From contig NZ_QOVJ01000005.1 in NCBI RefSeq assembly GCF_004104055.1, positions 124,001 to 188,000 on the forward strand: a stretch of DNA of 64,000 bases. Reading direction: 5' to 3'. The translations under genes and the position numbers were made by a program. This DNA is from Leeuwenhoekiella aestuarii (GTDB lineage Bacteria > Bacteroidota > Bacteroidia > Flavobacteriales > Flavobacteriaceae). The stretch's first letter is position 1, and every line of letters begins with the position of its first letter. Under the pieces are notes generated by a model. The model made no database searches and was not told the origin of the DNA. It was given only the letters and a program-made list of their open reading frames with translations. Below are positions 26,053 to 36,377 of this stretch, piece by piece.

Positions 26053-27621
26053 ATGAAGAAATTTCTAATTGGGCTTTTTATATTTTTTGTACTACTGGGA
26101 GCCGCAGCACTTTACCTCAATACCTACCTTAAAAATCAACTTCAGGAGATTATTAAAAATGATTTACCTGAGTCACTTTCGCTTGATTATGAAGATATCA
26201 CGATAGACAGCTGGGGAGGCAATGCGAGTATGGCTCATGCCACCGTTCGCATCAAAGCAAACGACTCTACTCCCCGAAGTGAAGTTAAAAATGCCAGTGT
26301 ACAGCTTAAAGGACTTGATCATTGGGATTATTTTAAAAACAAAAATATTCACTTTAAAAACATCAGCATTCACGCTGACAGTCTTACACACTATAAACAC
26401 TCCAACGAACAAAAAGAACAACATTCAAAGAAGAAAGATAGCACGACAGAAAATCCTATACAGGCTCAAAATTTAGACAGGCATTTTCAGATAGATAAAT
26501 TTGATCTGGTAACAGACTACATTCAAATTATAAATCCTAAAACGGATTCCGTTACTTTAAAAACAGCGCATTTCAACCTGAAACTGGAGAATATTACTCC
26601 TACTATTACAGCGGCGATCACACGCCCATTTGATTATGAAGAAATTTTTATGAGTTACGACTCGTTGTATTATCAGACCAATCGTTTTGATATACTAACT
26701 GTAAGTCACGTTGAATGGGATGGCACTGATCTCGTTATGAATGACCTGAGGCTAAAAACTCAATACTCGCGAAGCCAACTCAGTACTATGATCAAGAAAG
26801 AACGAGATCATATAGATTTTTCTATTAAAAATATAAAATTTCACAACCTCAAATACGGTGAAAAATCTGGTGAATTTTACCTCAACACCCCATTATTAGA
26901 ATTACAGAACCCTTATCTAAATATATACAGAGATAAGCGAATTGCAGATGATTTGACTAAAAAGCCTTTGTATTCTAAAATGCTGCGTGATCTTAATTTT
27001 GAGATGATGATAGATACTATCAAAATAAAGAATGGTGGAATTGTATATCACGAAAAAGTAAACAGCAACACAGCAGCTGGGATGCTTGATTTCAGCAATC
27101 TTAATGCCTCACTATATAATGTTGGCAATACGTATAATTTAGGAGAAAAAAAGACTTCCATTGCAATTAAAGCCGTATTTATGAAAAGTAGCCCTATGAG
27201 CTTGGATTGGAATTTTGACATCAATGACCCTCAAGATAAATTTTATGTAAAAGGAAGCCTGTCTAAACTTCCGGTAGCTAATCTTGAATCATTTACATCT
27301 CCCAATTTAGGCGTAGAAATGAGCGGAGATTTAGAGCACACCTATTTTACTATTTATGGGGATAATTACAGTTCGCATATAGACATGCAAATGACTTATG
27401 ATGAGTTTAAAGTCAACATTATGAATCAAGAGAAAAAGAAGAAAAAATGGTTTGCCTCTACCATTGCCAATATATTTATCGCTAAAACCAGTAAAAACGA
27501 AGATGGCGGGTTTAAAGAAGGAGCTGGTGAAGTAAACAGAAATCAAACCAAATCGTTTTTCAACTACCTGTGGCTTAATCTAAAAGAAGGAATGCTTAAA
27601 ACCGTTACAGCTTTAGATTAG
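26053..27621 (+). CDS. AsmA-like membrane-anchored protein
   Basis: The 522-residue protein begins with a single membrane anchor (about residues 4-28, FLIGLFIFFVLLGAAALYL). A long beta-rich periplasmic part follows, with the AsmA/DUF748-like start (YLKNQLQEIIKNDLP, SLDYEDITIDSWGGNASM). A Lys/Gln/Glu-rich loop lies near 118-140. AsmA-type proteins form hydrophobic grooves and are linked to lipid transport or outer membrane assembly, but the role of this one is unknown. The C-terminus contains a KKKKKW patch and ends LKEGMLKTVTALD. It converges on the STAS-like gene with a 4-bp overlap of stops. Confidence 0.75.
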   Translation: MKKFLIGLFIFFVLLGAAALYLNTYLKNQLQEIIKNDLPESLSLDYEDITIDSWGGNASMAHATVRIKANDSTPRSEVKNASVQLKGLDHWDYFKNKNIHFKNISIHADSLTHYKHSNEQKEQHSKKKDSTTENPIQAQNLDRHFQIDKFDLVTDYIQIINPKTDSVTLKTAHFNLKLENITPTITAAITRPFDYEEIFMSYDSLYYQTNRFDILTVSHVEWDGTDLVMNDLRLKTQYSRSQLSTMIKKERDHIDFSIKNIKFHNLKYGEKSGEFYLNTPLLELQNPYLNIYRDKRIADDLTKKPLYSKMLRDLNFEMMIDTIKIKNGGIVYHEKVNSNTAAGMLDFSNLNASLYNVGNTYNLGEKKTSIAIKAVFMKSSPMSLDWNFDINDPQDKFYVKGSLSKLPVANLESFTSPNLGVEMSGDLEHTYFTIYGDNYSSHIDMQMTYDEFKVNIMNQEKKKKKWFASTIANIFIAKTSKNEDGGFKEGAGEVNRNQTKSFFNYLWLNLKEGMLKTVTALD

Positions 27622-27974
27622 TCTGAGGCTATCCAGGAAATCGCATCAAGACGCTTATCTACCGTAAAATTACGCATATCCTTACCTATAAGTACTTTAT
27701 TGAAATTTGCTATCGCGTGTATCCACTTTCGGTTAGTGACCATCGCGATTTTATTGAGACGATTTGAATGTTGCATCGGAAAAATACTCGCAATAAAAAC
27801 AGCGTCTAGCGTAAAGCGCTCAATATTATTATCTTCTAAATATAAATTGATAGTATCGTGTTCTTCAAATTTTTTGAGTATAGCTGCTTTAAGCTCTGTA
27901 ATGGCTTTATAGTCCATTTTACCTTCTACAATGTAGCCGATAGCATTTTCCGAAAAACTAAAATTTAGAAGCAC
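27618..27974 (-). CDS. SpoIIAA-like STAS/SEC14-type small protein
   Basis: The GTG at 27974 gives 118 residues beginning LLNFSFSENAIGYIVEGKMD, which fits the start of the SpoIIAA-like (STAS) family; an upstream TTG at 28025 would add a hydrophobic extension overlapping the previous gene. The middle reads HDTINLYLEDNNIERFTLDA, and the C-terminus KIAMVTNRKWIHAIANFNKV followed by FTVDKRLDAISWI is typical of these single-domain proteins. Their function is not established; some bind hydrophobic ligands. It follows the CPXCG gene and converges on the AsmA-like gene. Confidence 0.7.
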   Translation of the reverse strand: MLLNFSFSENAIGYIVEGKMDYKAITELKAAILKKFEEHDTINLYLEDNNIERFTLDAVFIASIFPMQHSNRLNKIAMVTNRKWIHAIANFNKVLIGKDMRNFTVDKRLDAISWIASD

Positions 27975-28005
27975 AATTAGGGGTATTAAGCAACAAATAT
28001 AGGAC

Positions 28006-28188
28006 TTATTGCTCAATACTAGCAACTTGGAATTCTGTCAGCACAGCATCCTCATAACCCACCGTAAGCTCTATAGGATTGCAACAAACCTCACAGTCTT
28101 CAACATAAACCTGATGCCTCACTGAAGTATCAAGCAGCATGGAGATTTCTTCCCAGCAATACGGACATTGAAAAAAATGCTCTTCCAT
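28006..28188 (-). CDS. CPXCG-motif Cys-rich small protein
   Basis: This 60-residue protein has two pairs of cysteines: CPYC near residues 8-11 and CEVC with a following C (EDCEVCCNPI) near 32-37, which should bind zinc. It belongs to the family named after the CPXCG motif; here the motif reads CPYCW. The function is unknown. It starts 3 bp after the TolC-like gene stop, at the end of the RND efflux operon, and may be co-transcribed with it. Confidence 0.8.
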   Translation of the reverse strand: MEEHFFQCPYCWEEISMLLDTSVRHQVYVEDCEVCCNPIELTVGYEDAVLTEFQVASIEQ

Positions 28189-28191
28189 CTT

Positions 28192-29529
28192 TTAAAATTC
28201 AACATTAAGCAATTGCCCTACTTGCTGTAAAAGCTGGAGCTCTGCAAACTTAGCTTCGTACTTAGCTAGATTCTTGTTAGTCGCTGCATTGATTAAATTG
28301 ATCTGTGCCTGTCTAAATTCAATCGAAGTGATTTGTCCTAGATTGAAACGTTCACGAGAACGTTCAAAGTTATTTTTATTGGTAATTACATTTTGTTCCT
28401 GAATCTCATAAACCTCAATCAGGTTTTCATAATTACCCAAAGCATTTGCTATGTCCCGATCAACTTCAAGGTTTATTTGTTCTTTCAGTAACAGCTGATT
28501 TTCCTTAGCAATTTTTGCATTTTTTAGCTGAATAATACTGGCTCCGCCGTCAAAAAGATTCCATCTTAAATTCAATCCGCCCTGAAACCCGGTGTTCTGT
28601 CGTGTACTTCCTCCAAAAAAGGCCGAGGCAGGTGTTATAGACTCATTCCAGCCATAGGAGCCGGTAAGCCCCACCGTAGGTAAAAAACGAGCTTTAGAAG
28701 TCTTAATATCGTATTCACTCAGCGTTATTGAAGATTCCGTTTGCAATAAACGCACATTATTTTCTTTAGCCAGATCCAGGTATGATTCTAATGCTATCTT
28801 CGGGATAAAAATCACATTTGTATCTACAGCAAAAGTCTGCTGAAGTTCGCGCGCTAAAACAACGTTGAGATCGCGCTTGGTATTTTCCAATAGTTGACGC
28901 GTATTCATCAAATTGATGCTGTCGTTGGTCACATCTACCTCAGCATTTAAAACTTCGAGTTTTGTATTTTGCCCATAATCAAATTGATAACCGGCTCGTT
29001 TAACCCGGTTTTTTGAAATCTCTAAAGTTTGCTCTAAAATCTCAACATTCTCTGTTAGACGAGCCACCTCATAATAAACTGAAAACAATTGTAATACTGT
29101 ATTTTCAATAGTTTCACGGGTTTCTAACTTCGTTAAATTATAAGTCTCTTTTAGACTTTTGTAGTTATACAACCTACCCAAACCGTCAAACAAGGTATAT
29201 TCTAAATTCACCGAAGCGTTATAGCTCTCAGACTTTGCATTGTTGACCTCAAAAGGTGGGCGATCATCAGGATTGAATTTTTGATCTTGGAGGCTGTAGG
29301 ACATTCCGGCCTGACCAAAAACCGTAGGTAAGTAATTAGAATTCAATATATCTGAATTGTTCTCTGCAATTAAGACCGAATTATCAGCAACTGCAATATT
29401 GTAGTTATTCTCCAAGGTTAAAGCGATCGCTTCAGACTTAGAAAGCACTTGCTCTTGGGCAAAATTTGAAAAACTTTGGCCTAAAGCAAAAACACTTAAA
29501 ACTACTATTTTTAGCCTAATGCTCTTCAT
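28192..29529 (-). CDS. TolC-family outer membrane efflux protein
   Basis: The 445-residue protein has a signal peptide (VVLSVFALGQSFSNFAQ) and the two-repeat TolC fold: helical segments (LSKSEAIALTLENNYNIAV, TLEISKNRVKRAGYQFDYGQ) and beta strands (NLEYTLFDGLGRLYNYK, NLRWNLFDGGASIIQLKNAK). It would form the outer membrane channel of the tripartite pump encoded just upstream; its start overlaps the RND gene by 14 bp. It ends ELQLLQQVGQLLNVEF. Confidence 0.93.
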   Translation of the reverse strand: MKSIRLKIVVLSVFALGQSFSNFAQEQVLSKSEAIALTLENNYNIAVADNSVLIAENNSDILNSNYLPTVFGQAGMSYSLQDQKFNPDDRPPFEVNNAKSESYNASVNLEYTLFDGLGRLYNYKSLKETYNLTKLETRETIENTVLQLFSVYYEVARLTENVEILEQTLEISKNRVKRAGYQFDYGQNTKLEVLNAEVDVTNDSINLMNTRQLLENTKRDLNVVLARELQQTFAVDTNVIFIPKIALESYLDLAKENNVRLLQTESSITLSEYDIKTSKARFLPTVGLTGSYGWNESITPASAFFGGSTRQNTGFQGGLNLRWNLFDGGASIIQLKNAKIAKENQLLLKEQINLEVDRDIANALGNYENLIEVYEIQEQNVITNKNNFERSRERFNLGQITSIEFRQAQINLINAATNKNLAKYEAKFAELQLLQQVGQLLNVEF

Positions 29530-32500
29530 TCTGTTCTTTTAATTCTTTAATAGCCCGCTCTACATCTTCGCGTGCAGGTTCTTTTCCTGTTTTTACCCAA
29601 GCAGCTTTCGTTTTTATCTGGTTAGAAATAGAAAGCAACAACGGCAGCATCAATAAAGTTAGTAAGGTTGCAATTCCTATTCCGTAAGAAATAGAAATCG
29701 CCATCGGTTTTAAAAACTGCGCTTGTCTACTCTTCTCTAAAAGTAGCGGAGCCAGACCTGCAATAGTTGTAATACTGGTTAGAAAAATAGCTCGGAAACG
29801 AGATCTTCCCGCTTCAAAAAGTGCTTCTTCAAACTTTACTCCGGCCTTTAGAGAGGCATTTAATTTACCTATAAGCACAAGACCGTCGTTAACCATAATA
29901 CCTATCAACGCAATTATACCTAATGCCGAAAGTACATTTATAGGAAACCCGTGAATATAATGTCCCCAGGCAACACCTATAATACTAAAAGGGATCATAA
30001 GTAACAATATAAACGGCTGACTGTAGCTACGGAAGGTAAATGCTATAGTCGCATAGATCAAAAACAAAATGACCCACACAACCTTATTAGCAGAACTGCT
30101 TAATTTTTCAGCTTCCCGGTTTTGACCTTCATACGAAACAGAAAGTGTAGGATATTTTGATAAAATATCTGGCATTACATTTTGTTGAATATCCGTCATT
30201 ATATCGGTAACGCTTCCATTAGGATCAGCCATATCTGCATTTACCTGTATCTCTCGCTGCCCCTCTAAGTGACTGATAGATTCATCACCTCTAGAAATGG
30301 TATATGTTGCTATTTCACGCAACGGAATACGATCACCAGCCGGGGTAACAATACGCATATCATCAAGGTCATTTAAGCTGCTACGATCACTGCGATCGTA
30401 ACGCACCCAGACTCTAATCTCGTCCTGACCGCGTTGAAAACGCTGTGCCTGTGTACCAAAAAAACCACTACGCACCTGCGTCATCACGCTATTAAGGTTT
30501 AAGCCTAGAGAATATGCAGTCTCTCTCAACTCTATCTGAATCTCTTTGATCCCTTCAGGATCTGTATCTACCACATCGCGCAACAAAGCATTGTCTTCTA
30601 ACTGAGAGCGCAACTCTTCTTTCGCCGCTTCTAACTCTTCGGTATTATTTCCTAATAAAGAAATAGAAATCGGACTTCCTCCAAAGTTACCCCCAGAACC
30701 AAATGTGAGTCGCTCAACCCCGTAGACCGGCCCCACTTCATCCCGGATAGAATTGGTTATTTCCGGAGAGGAAAAGTCTCTAAACTCTCCAGGCAACAAA
30801 TTAATGCGCAAGGAAGCTTTATTATTACCCGGCCCCACACGTTTGATTATGTTTTCAATAACCTGCATGTTATCCGTTTGTTTAGCAGTATAATCGTCAT
30901 TTACACGCCACGCGGCTTTTTCAACTAACGTAATAATACTGTCTGTACGCTCCGGGTTTGTTCCTTCAGGCATTAACAGCTCTATAGAAACCGTATCACT
31001 TGCAACATTTGGAAACAACGTCACACCTACGACACTACCCATTATCGAACTAATCGTCAATATGAGTAAGGCCAATATAATAGAAAATGAAAGCAATTTA
31101 TTTTTTAGGGTATATCGCAAAACAGGCGTATAGATTCTGTCACGCATATAACTCATAAACTGATCGCCTTTTTCATTAAAAAAACGCAGTTTGTACATGA
31201 ATTTACTCATACCCTTTTTTGAAGCTATATCAGCATCTGACTCCCTAACCAGCGCTTTACTGTGCGCAATGTGAGCCGGTAAAATGATAAGAGCTTCAAC
31301 AAGAGAAACCACAAGCGTTAGAATGACCACAGTAGAAACTTCACCAAAGAACTCCCCTATTCTACTGTCTAAGAATAAGAAAGTTGAAAAAGCCAGAACT
31401 GTTGTGATAATTGCTGAAATAATAGGAGGGATCACTTCCATCGTACCATCTATTGCAGCACGAATGGGTGTCTTTCCCATCTCATAATGTTGATAGATAT
31501 TTTCTGAAATCACAATACCATCATCAACCAGAATACCTATCACGATAATCATCCCAAATAAGGAAAGCACGTTTATTGTCACACCAAAACCACCGGCAAA
31601 AATAAACATCCCTAGAAAGGCTACAGGAATTCCTGCAGCTACCCAAAATGCTAATCTGGTGTTCAGGAAAAAGGATAAAAATAAAAGCACCAGCAAAATA
31701 CCTTCTGCACCGTTAACTACTAACAGATTTGTACGCTGCTCTAAACGTATAGAAGAATCTGAAGTAATATCTATATGAACTGAATCGTATTTTGCATTAA
31801 ACTCCTCTATATATTCTTTTACTTTTTCAGCAGTAGGTAATAAATCTTCATTATTTGTATTGCTTATTTCTATATTTACAGCAAGGTTTCCATTGAAATA
31901 AGATGCGTTTGGTGTTTCTGAGAAGCGATCTCTTAAAACCGCCACATCACTCAAACGAACCAGCGACCCGTCTGGATTAGCCCGAACAATAAGGTTAGTC
32001 AATTCATCTCCATAATAGGCACGGTTATTCGCTCTGATTAAATAATCTTCTGTTTCGGTTTTTATATTTCCGCCGGTAGTTAAGATATTTGCTCTCGAAA
32101 CGGCTTGAGCAACTTCCTGAAATGTTAGTCCGTAAGCTAAAAGATCATTTTCGCGAACGGCAATTTCAATTTCTTCTTCAGGAAAACCGCTAATCTCTAT
32201 TTGAGAAATACCGTCCATTGCCCTTAAGTCATATTCAATAGAACGCGCGATTTGTTTCAGCGTAGCGAGATCTAAGGTTTCTCCGCTTATCGCAAAACTT
32301 ATGGTCTGCCGAATGGCTTCTTGCTTTGCTACAACCAGTGGTTCCATCCCGGTAGGAAAACTAGGGACGCGATCTACTGCGTTTTTAACCTCAGCAAGAA
32401 TGACATTTATATCTTCTCCCTGTTCTATTTCAATAGTTACATTACCTCCGTTCTCTCTGGAAACAGACGTCACTCTATCAATACCTACAAGTCCTTTTAG

Positions 32501-32713
32501 ATTGTCTTCAATTTTGAGGATCACACCTTCTTCAATCTCTTGCGGAGCTGCTCCCGGGTACGCAACACTTATTGTAATAATCTGTGAATCTATAAGTGGA
32601 AAGAATGAAGATTTCATTCTAAATATGCCTATAACACCAAAAATCACAAAAGCCAATATAACCACATTTACGGCTACACTGTATTTGATGAAATAGCTTA
32701 TAATTTTTCTCAT
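29516..32713 (-). CDS. RND-family efflux transporter permease
   Basis: The 1065-residue protein has the AcrB/CusA-type layout: one N-terminal membrane segment, a large porter domain, a block of TM helices, then a repeat of the same. The proton-relay acidic pair is in TM4 (GILVDDGIVISENIYQHYEM), and MVNDGLVLIGKLN is its counterpart in the second half. PLIDSQIITISVAYPGAAP and the porter segments indicate the HAE-1-like group, so organic solutes are more likely than metal ions. It starts 4 bp after the adaptor gene stop and overlaps the TolC gene, making a compact three-gene operon. Confidence 0.95.
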   Translation of the reverse strand: MRKIISYFIKYSVAVNVVILAFVIFGVIGIFRMKSSFFPLIDSQIITISVAYPGAAPQEIEEGVILKIEDNLKGLVGIDRVTSVSRENGGNVTIEIEQGEDINVILAEVKNAVDRVPSFPTGMEPLVVAKQEAIRQTISFAISGETLDLATLKQIARSIEYDLRAMDGISQIEISGFPEEEIEIAVRENDLLAYGLTFQEVAQAVSRANILTTGGNIKTETEDYLIRANNRAYYGDELTNLIVRANPDGSLVRLSDVAVLRDRFSETPNASYFNGNLAVNIEISNTNNEDLLPTAEKVKEYIEEFNAKYDSVHIDITSDSSIRLEQRTNLLVVNGAEGILLVLLFLSFFLNTRLAFWVAAGIPVAFLGMFIFAGGFGVTINVLSLFGMIIVIGILVDDGIVISENIYQHYEMGKTPIRAAIDGTMEVIPPIISAIITTVLAFSTFLFLDSRIGEFFGEVSTVVILTLVVSLVEALIILPAHIAHSKALVRESDADIASKKGMSKFMYKLRFFNEKGDQFMSYMRDRIYTPVLRYTLKNKLLSFSIILALLILTISSIMGSVVGVTLFPNVASDTVSIELLMPEGTNPERTDSIITLVEKAAWRVNDDYTAKQTDNMQVIENIIKRVGPGNNKASLRINLLPGEFRDFSSPEITNSIRDEVGPVYGVERLTFGSGGNFGGSPISISLLGNNTEELEAAKEELRSQLEDNALLRDVVDTDPEGIKEIQIELRETAYSLGLNLNSVMTQVRSGFFGTQAQRFQRGQDEIRVWVRYDRSDRSSLNDLDDMRIVTPAGDRIPLREIATYTISRGDESISHLEGQREIQVNADMADPNGSVTDIMTDIQQNVMPDILSKYPTLSVSYEGQNREAEKLSSSANKVVWVILFLIYATIAFTFRSYSQPFILLLMIPFSIIGVAWGHYIHGFPINVLSALGIIALIGIMVNDGLVLIGKLNASLKAGVKFEEALFEAGRSRFRAIFLTSITTIAGLAPLLLEKSRQAQFLKPMAISISYGIGIATLLTLLMLPLLLSISNQIKTKAAWVKTGKEPAREDVERAIKELKEQNEEH

Positions 32714-32717
32714 AATG

Positions 32718-33857
32718 CTATTGCGTTGAAGTTGGTTTATTCTGCGTATTTTCTAAAACCTTAACGCGCATACCGGCGTAAGCACCGAGGACTGATTTTG
32801 AAATATAGCGTGTACCGTCATCAAGCCCTTTAACCACTACTTCTTTATCTGAAAAATAAACAGGCTGTATCTCTACAAGATCTAAAACACTATCACGAAC
32901 AACATAAAGTTGAGCGTTGTCCACCAGTAATTGACGCGGAATACTTATCGCATCCTGTTCATCTCTAGCTTCTAGGTTTGCTTGCAAAAACATCCCTTCT
33001 TTTAGCGTTTCTGATCCCTGAACTTCGATAAAAACTTTTATAGTTTGAGTGGTCTGGTCTACGCGACCATTAACGCGAACAACTTTACCTTGATAGGTTC
33101 TCATCCCATTGCCATCAGTTAGCGTAACGCGCTCTCCTATTTCCAGCAAATCACTGAACCGCTTACTCACAGAAACCTCCAGCTCATAAACTGATGTATC
33201 AATAAATTCACCTAATTTTTGTCCCGAACGCACTAACGAACCTTTGTTGACTAAAGCTTCTGTCAATATACCTGAAAATGGAGCGACGATTCGATACTTA
33301 CCCAAACGCTGTTCTAGGTTTTTTACATTATAATACGATGAAAAAATACCGCGACCTGTTATGAAGTAGCGCTCTTTATCTGAGGACGTTTGTGGAAGTT
33401 CAGGTGTGGATTTATTGATATCAAAACTGTCTAAATAGTTTTGCCATTTTTCAAAATATTCCGGGTAATCTAATCTAAGATCCGGCATTATTGAAGTAAT
33501 CAAATTGTATAGCTCACTTTTAGCTGCCTGTACCGAAGCATAGTACTCTGAAGAATCCAAATTCAGTAAGGTTTGCCCTTTGCTGTAAGCTTGCCCAGGT
33601 TTAAAATCATTAGAACTGCTTCTAAAAACCCCCTGAACTTCTGCGTAAAGTTCTAATTTGTTTTTTGCAGCGAGATTACCATTTGCCGGAATGACAATAG
33701 GAATGGTACTGTTTTTTACAGTTTCAACAAAAACGGTCTTAACCTCTTTAGTAATTTCTGTTGGCATATCTTTATCACGCGTAGCAATAAAATAACCTAC
33801 AAGAATAGCAATACCCACAATGAGAATTGCTATAATAGAACGTACAGCTTTAAGCAT
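32718..33857 (-). CDS. RND efflux periplasmic adaptor (membrane fusion protein)
   Basis: This 379-residue HlyD/AcrA-family protein has an N-terminal membrane anchor or signal (IAILIVGIAILVGYFIA). A beta-barrel/lipoyl part (AAKNKLELYAEVQGVF), a helical hairpin (about 95-150) and the barrel RIVAPFSGILTEALVNKGSL follow. It links the RND permease to the TolC-like channel. It is the first gene of the operon adaptor-permease-channel and ends in a short polar tail. No regulator gene lies next to the operon. Confidence 0.92.
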   Translation of the reverse strand: MLKAVRSIIAILIVGIAILVGYFIATRDKDMPTEITKEVKTVFVETVKNSTIPIVIPANGNLAAKNKLELYAEVQGVFRSSSNDFKPGQAYSKGQTLLNLDSSEYYASVQAAKSELYNLITSIMPDLRLDYPEYFEKWQNYLDSFDINKSTPELPQTSSDKERYFITGRGIFSSYYNVKNLEQRLGKYRIVAPFSGILTEALVNKGSLVRSGQKLGEFIDTSVYELEVSVSKRFSDLLEIGERVTLTDGNGMRTYQGKVVRVNGRVDQTTQTIKVFIEVQGSETLKEGMFLQANLEARDEQDAISIPRQLLVDNAQLYVVRDSVLDLVEIQPVYFSDKEVVVKGLDDGTRYISKSVLGAYAGMRVKVLENTQNKPTSTQ

Positions 33858-33945
33858 TCAGAATACTTTTATGAAAAAATTAACTTTGTCACAAAAATAC
33901 CCGTCTCACTGACTCAAATAGTTAAAAAAAACATAAAAGAAACAA

Positions 33946-35853
33946 CTAAGTATAGTGCTCAAGTTCTTCAGACACTTCTTCCCATTTACTCATAAGCTCT
34001 TCTACTTTATTCTTTTTAGCTTGATAACGATCAAAAAAATCAGGTTTTGCACTCGTTTTCTCGTAGTCAGCAGCAAGCTCAGCATCCATCTCTTTCATCT
34101 GACGCTCTAACTTATTCACTTCAGACTCTATATTACTCAATTGATTGCTGAGTGATTTAAATTTCTTCTGATCTTTATAAGTATCTTTTGTTGCAGCAGG
34201 TTTTGCCTTTACTTTGGGATCTTTCTTTTCAATTTCACGCAAATTTTCAACCGCACGTTTCTCTAGATAATAATCAATATCTCCTAAATACTCTTTGATT
34301 TTATGATCTCTGAACTCATAAACCGTGCTTGTTAAGCCCTGTAAGAAATCCCGGTCGTGAGAAACCAAAAGAAGGGTACCTTCAAAACGTTTTAAAGCTT
34401 CCTTCAAGACATTCTTAGATTTAATATCCAAGTGGTTTGTAGGCTCATCCATCACGAGCACGTTAAAAGGCTGCAGCATCAGTTTTGCAAGCGCCAGACG
34501 GTTACGTTCCCCTCCGGAAAGCACTCGCACATATTTATCGGCTTCTTCCCCTCTAAACAAGAACGAACCTAAAATATCACGAACTTTACTTCGGTTTTTC
34601 TCATTTGCCGCATCAATCATCGTGTCGAGAACGGTTTTGTTTCCGTCTAAATGATCTGCCTGATTTTGTGCGAAATATCCAATCTGAACGTTATGCCCTA
34701 ATTTGAGCCTTCCATCATAGCTGATTTCATCTACAATAATTTTTGCCAAAGTAGATTTACCTTGTCCGTTTTGACCAACAAAAGCCGTTTTACTATCGCG
34801 CTCAATAAGAAGATCTATTCCATTAAGAACGGTTTTCTCTCCGTATGATTTTTTTACATTCTCTGCCTCAACAACTACTTTACCCGGCACCACAGAAACC
34901 GGGAAATTTAAAGTCATTACGCTGTTATCATCTTCATCAACCTCGATCACATCCATACGATTCAACTTCTTGACCAGAGATTGCGCCATAGTCGCTTTTG
35001 AAGCTTTTGCTTTAAACTTTGAGATCAGTTTTTCGGTATGCTCAATTTCTTTCTGTTGATTCTTTTGCGCCGCCATTTGCTGTTCGCGCATTTCTTGACG
35101 CAGTACCAGATATTCGGAATAAGGTTTTGGGTAATCGTAGATCTTTCCTAAAGAAATCTCAATCGTTCGGTTTGTCACATTGTCTAAGAACATTCTATCG
35201 TGAGACACAATCACCACTGCGCCGGTATAATTCCGCAAAAAACTCTCTAACCAGATTATAGATTCAATATCCAAGTGGTTTGTAGGCTCATCCAGCAAAA
35301 GCACATCGTTATTTTGAAGTAACAATTTTGCGAGCTCTATACGCATACGCCAACCACCAGAAAACGTATCTGTAATTCGATTAAAATCTGCACGGGTAAA
35401 ACCAAGACCCATCAAAATTCGCTCTGTTTCACCTTGATAGTTATACCCACCGTGAATCTCGTATTGATGCTGTACTTCGTTAAGCTCAACCATAAGGTCG
35501 TGATAGTAATCACTCTCATAATCTGTACGCTCAGCTAACTCCGTGTTAATTTCTTCCAGGCGCTTCTCAAGTTTTTTTATCAACTCAAAAGCTTCATAAG
35601 ATTCTTCTAAAACCGTACGTCCTTCTACAAAATCAATATCCTGCTTTAAAAACCCAATCTGAATGTCTTTATCTGTCGCTATCTGCCCGGTATCATACTC
35701 TTGCTCACGAGAAATTATGCGCAACATTGTAGATTTACCAGCTCCATTTTTTCCTACTAGTCCTACACGGTCACCTTCTCCTAATCTAAAAGTGACTTCT
35801 TCAAATAAATACTCTCCCTGAAAGGAAACAGAAAGGTTGTGAATGTTAAGCAT
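33946..35853 (-). CDS. ABC-F family ATPase
   Basis: The 635-residue protein has two ATP-binding domains in one chain and no membrane part. The first has Walker A GLVGKNGAGKSTML (31-44), signature TFSGGWRMRIELAKLL and Walker B VLLLDEPTNHLD. The second has VGQNGQGKST, LSGGERNRLALAKLML and VMDEPTNHLD. A charged linker (about 235-290) and a C-terminal coiled coil (about 560-635) complete the Uup/EttA-like design. ABC-F proteins act on the ribosome in translation or antibiotic resistance; which role applies here is not clear. It is monocistronic. Confidence 0.93.
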   Translation of the reverse strand: MLNIHNLSVSFQGEYLFEEVTFRLGEGDRVGLVGKNGAGKSTMLRIISREQEYDTGQIATDKDIQIGFLKQDIDFVEGRTVLEESYEAFELIKKLEKRLEEINTELAERTDYESDYYHDLMVELNEVQHQYEIHGGYNYQGETERILMGLGFTRADFNRITDTFSGGWRMRIELAKLLLQNNDVLLLDEPTNHLDIESIIWLESFLRNYTGAVVIVSHDRMFLDNVTNRTIEISLGKIYDYPKPYSEYLVLRQEMREQQMAAQKNQQKEIEHTEKLISKFKAKASKATMAQSLVKKLNRMDVIEVDEDDNSVMTLNFPVSVVPGKVVVEAENVKKSYGEKTVLNGIDLLIERDSKTAFVGQNGQGKSTLAKIIVDEISYDGRLKLGHNVQIGYFAQNQADHLDGNKTVLDTMIDAANEKNRSKVRDILGSFLFRGEEADKYVRVLSGGERNRLALAKLMLQPFNVLVMDEPTNHLDIKSKNVLKEALKRFEGTLLLVSHDRDFLQGLTSTVYEFRDHKIKEYLGDIDYYLEKRAVENLREIEKKDPKVKAKPAATKDTYKDQKKFKSLSNQLSNIESEVNKLERQMKEMDAELAADYEKTSAKPDFFDRYQAKKNKVEELMSKWEEVSEELEHYT

Positions 35854-35972
35854 GTTCTAAAAATTTTAAGGCGCAAAGTTATTATTAAATGACGGACTTT
35901 TAGCATTTAAATAAAATCCATTTGGTAACACGTGTTACTTATTTTTCCTTGAGAAACTCGTATTTTTACATT

Positions 35973-36377
35973 ATGAAAAAACTTCTCCAAGGAAATCCAT
36001 TATACAGCATTTTTACAGGCACTTGCCCAGTATGCCAAAAAGCGAGTATGTACGAGACAAAAAATCCGTATAAACTGTCTGAAACGTTAAAGATGCACGA
36101 ACGTTGCCCACATTGTGATACCAAGTTCAAAATTGAACCCTCATTTTTTTACGGCGCGATGTATGTAAGTTATGGTGTAGGTATTGCTTTTGCCGTTGCC
36201 GCTTTTGTGATCGTACACTTTTTTATAGGAGCCGGCCTTGTTGCAGGGTTTCTCGCTATTATAGGCACATTACTTGTTTTCGCACCTATTATTATGCGGT
36301 TAAGCCGTAATATTTGGATCAATTTTTTCTTTGATTACAATTCTAAAAAAGCAGAAAACCCATCTAGAACTTCTTAG
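35973..36377 (+). CDS. DUF983 membrane protein
   Basis: The ATG at 35973 gives 134 residues starting MKKLLQGNPLYSIF, typical of the family; the frame extends to 35922 but the extra residues look non-coding. Two Cys pairs (CPVC at 18-21 and CPHC at 45-48) probably bind a metal. Two membrane segments follow (about 60-105, SYGVGIAFAVAAFVIVHFF and GFLAIIGTLLVFAPIIM). DUF983 has no assigned function. Its last 14 bp overlap the convergent FAD oxidoreductase gene. Confidence 0.85.
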   Translation: MKKLLQGNPLYSIFTGTCPVCQKASMYETKNPYKLSETLKMHERCPHCDTKFKIEPSFFYGAMYVSYGVGIAFAVAAFVIVHFFIGAGLVAGFLAIIGTLLVFAPIIMRLSRNIWINFFFDYNSKKAENPSRTS